A stretch of 6,538 nucleotides of DNA from positions 1 to 6,538 of the forward strand of contig JABDIW010000194.1 of NCBI GenBank assembly GCA_013003515.1, read 5' to 3'. Origin of the DNA: Acidimicrobiia bacterium (GTDB taxonomy: Bacteria > Actinomycetota > Acidimicrobiia > Spongiisociales > UBA5794). Of the stretch, positions 5,555-6,538 are shown one piece after another. How positions within the stretch are numbered: position 1 is the first letter of the stretch; each line of letters opens with the position of its first letter. A program made the translations under genes and the position numbers. A model generated the notes under the pieces. That model was not told the DNA's origin. It made no database searches and saw nothing but the letters and a program-made list of their open reading frames with translations.

Positions 5555-6126
5555 TCGGACGGCTGCGGGGCCTCCTGGCTGCCAAGGATCCGGGGATCGT
5601 GATCCTCGACGTCGGTGGCGTGGGCTACGAGGTGGCGGTGACACCGCGGGCACTCGCCGAGCTGCCGTCGATCGGCGACGAAGCGGTTCTGCACACCCAC
5701 ATGCACGTGCGCGAAGACAACATGTCGCTCTTTGGCTTCCCGACCGCGCCTGAGCGCGACCTCTTCCGTGTCCTGATCGGGATCTCGGGGGTCGGCCCCA
5801 AGGTCGGCATGGCCATGCTCGGCACGCTCTCGCCAGACGAGATCCGACGGGCGGTCATCGCCGATGACACCACCACGCTGACGTCCGTGCCCGGCATCGG
5901 GAAGCGCAGTGCACAGAAACTGATCCTCGAACTGCGGCCGAAGCTCGAGGTGCCCGACACGGATGTCGTCGTCGGCGGGCCCCTGGCCGATGTTCGCCAG
6001 GCCCTCGAAGGCCTCGGGTACAGCCCGCCCGAGATCCGTTCCGCCCTCACCGACCTCGCATACGATGGGGAGCCCGAAGACCTGCTGCGGCTCGCCCTGC
6101 AGCGACTCGGGCAACCGGGAGGCTGA
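5551..6126 (+). CDS. ruvA: Holliday junction branch migration protein RuvA
   Basis: This 191-residue protein binds four-way junctions as a tetramer and recruits the RuvB motor. Domain I is an OB-fold opening with MIGRLRGLL and containing GVGYEV at 23-28 and HMHVREDNMSLFGF at 50-63. Domain II carries two helix-hairpin-helix motifs, GISGVGPKVG (77-86) and VPGIGKRSAQKLILEL (113-128). After a linker at about 132-143, domain III (about 144-190: DVRQALEGLGY, then a C-terminal LLRLALQRL) is the RuvB-binding domain. The length is near the usual 190-205. The start is set by the conserved N terminus and a 4-nt ATGA overlap with ruvC; only a weak AAGG lies upstream, so it is probably translated by coupling. 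Two bases separate its stop from ruvB. Confidence 0.97.
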   Translation: MIGRLRGLLAAKDPGIVILDVGGVGYEVAVTPRALAELPSIGDEAVLHTHMHVREDNMSLFGFPTAPERDLFRVLIGISGVGPKVGMAMLGTLSPDEIRRAVIADDTTTLTSVPGIGKRSAQKLILELRPKLEVPDTDVVVGGPLADVRQALEGLGYSPPEIRSALTDLAYDGEPEDLLRLALQRLGQPGG

Positions 6127-6128
6127 TC

Positions 6129-6538
6129 GTGCGCGAAGAAGGACTGCTCACATCGAAGCCACTTGCCGAGGAGGAGGTCGCCGAAGCCGGTCTCCGTCCC
6201 AGGCGGATGGAGGACTTCGTTGGCCAGGCCGAGCTCAAGGAGCGCCTGGCGATCCTCGTCGAGGCGGCGTCGGCGCGAGGCGAGCCGGTCGACCACGTCT
6301 TGTTCTCCGGCCCCCCAGGTCTCGGGAAGACCTCGCTCGCCGGCATCCTCGCCAACGAGATGGAGGCGGCGTTCAAGGCGACCTCGGGTCCGGCACTGGA
6401 GCGTCCTGGTGACCTGGCCGCAGTGATCACGAACTTGGAGAAGGGTGATGTGCTCTTCATCGATGAGATCCACCGGCTGCCTCGCCAGGTCGAGGAGGTC
6501 CTGTACCCGGCCATGGAGGACTTCCACCTCGACATCGT
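6129..6538 (+). CDS. ruvB: Holliday junction DNA helicase RuvB, N-terminal part (cut by window end)
   Basis: The window contains the first 136 codons of RuvB, an AAA+ ATPase whose hexamers drive branch migration of Holliday junctions bound by RuvA. After an N-terminal extension, LRPRRMEDFVGQAELKERL starts the AAA+ domain at about residue 22. Walker A is GPPGLGKT at 61-68, followed by TSGPALERPGDLAA at 85-98. Walker B is VLFIDEIH at 108-115, followed by EEVLYPAMEDFHLDI at the edge. No stop or frameshift occurs before the window end; the remaining helicase domain and winged-helix domain lie outside. The GTG start at 6129 has GGGAGG (6117-6122) with a 6-nt spacer and sits 2 nt after the ruvA stop. 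Confidence 0.97.
   Translation, partial: MREEGLLTSKPLAEEEVAEAGLRPRRMEDFVGQAELKERLAILVEAASARGEPVDHVLFSGPPGLGKTSLAGILANEMEAAFKATSGPALERPGDLAAVITNLEKGDVLFIDEIHRLPRQVEEVLYPAMEDFHLDI

Noticed and set aside
4016..5653. Minus-strand open frame of 545 codons opposite pdxT, yebC and ruvC
   Set aside because: It lies antisense to three certain genes and has an unfamiliar, low-complexity His/Gly/Arg/Asp-rich composition typical of shadow frames in high-GC DNA.
5625..6527. Minus-strand open frame of 300 codons opposite ruvA and ruvB
   Set aside because: It is antisense to two certain genes and is Ser/Arg-rich with no recognisable domain.
1..6538. A previously undescribed system in this window
   Set aside because: Every coding stretch is accounted for by well-known conserved housekeeping families. 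There are no unexplained gaps over 300 bp, repeats, phage or mobile genes, or defence modules.

Overview
This window is a conserved stretch of chromosome from a high-GC Gram-positive bacterium, most likely an actinobacterium (Actinomycetota). The evidence is the phosphatidylinositol/mannoside lipid gene trio (pgsA, an acyltransferase, pimA), the strongly G/C-biased third codon positions, and a gene order that follows the mycobacterial pgsA1-patA-pimA ... pdxS ... pdxT-yebC ... ruvC-ruvA-ruvB region. The divergent citrate synthase-like gene and the absence of the extra mycobacterial genes suggest a lineage outside Mycobacteriales. An uncultured Acidimicrobiia-like organism is one guess; the sequence alone cannot settle it.

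Layout: bases 1-135 are the 5' end of a minus-strand gene resembling citrate synthase, cut by the window edge. A short divergent intergenic region (136-223) holds candidate promoters for both directions. Everything after it is on the plus strand and tightly packed. A lipid block comes first: pgsA-like CDP-alcohol phosphotransferase (224-814), PIM acyltransferase (811-1698) and PimA-like mannosyltransferase (1700-2737). A 44-bp gap with a candidate promoter follows, then the pyridoxal-phosphate synthase pair pdxS (2782-3678) and pdxT (3675-4271), and yebC (4271-5008). A 57-bp gap carries a LexA-type SOS box and a candidate -10 element, then ruvC (5066-5554), ruvA (5551-6126) and the first 136 codons of ruvB (6129-6538, cut by the window end).

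How the genes work together: the lipid block would make the phosphatidylinositol headgroup lipid, mannosylate it and acylate the mannoside. PdxS and PdxT form the glutamine-dependent PLP synthase. YebC is a ribosome-associated translation factor family. RuvC, RuvA and RuvB branch-migrate and cut Holliday junctions. Most junctions overlap by 1-4 nt or are separated by 1-2 nt, which points to translational coupling inside three likely transcription units: pgsA-patA-pimA, pdxS-pdxT-yebC and ruvCAB.

I found no mobile element, CRISPR array, RNA gene or unknown system. The points most worth a second look are regulatory or start-site details: a LexA box placed over the ruvC start codon, an apparent CTG start for pdxT, a ruvC gene with no ribosome-binding site that looks nearly leaderless, and a shared TACACT-type -10 motif upstream of the citrate synthase-like gene and pdxS.
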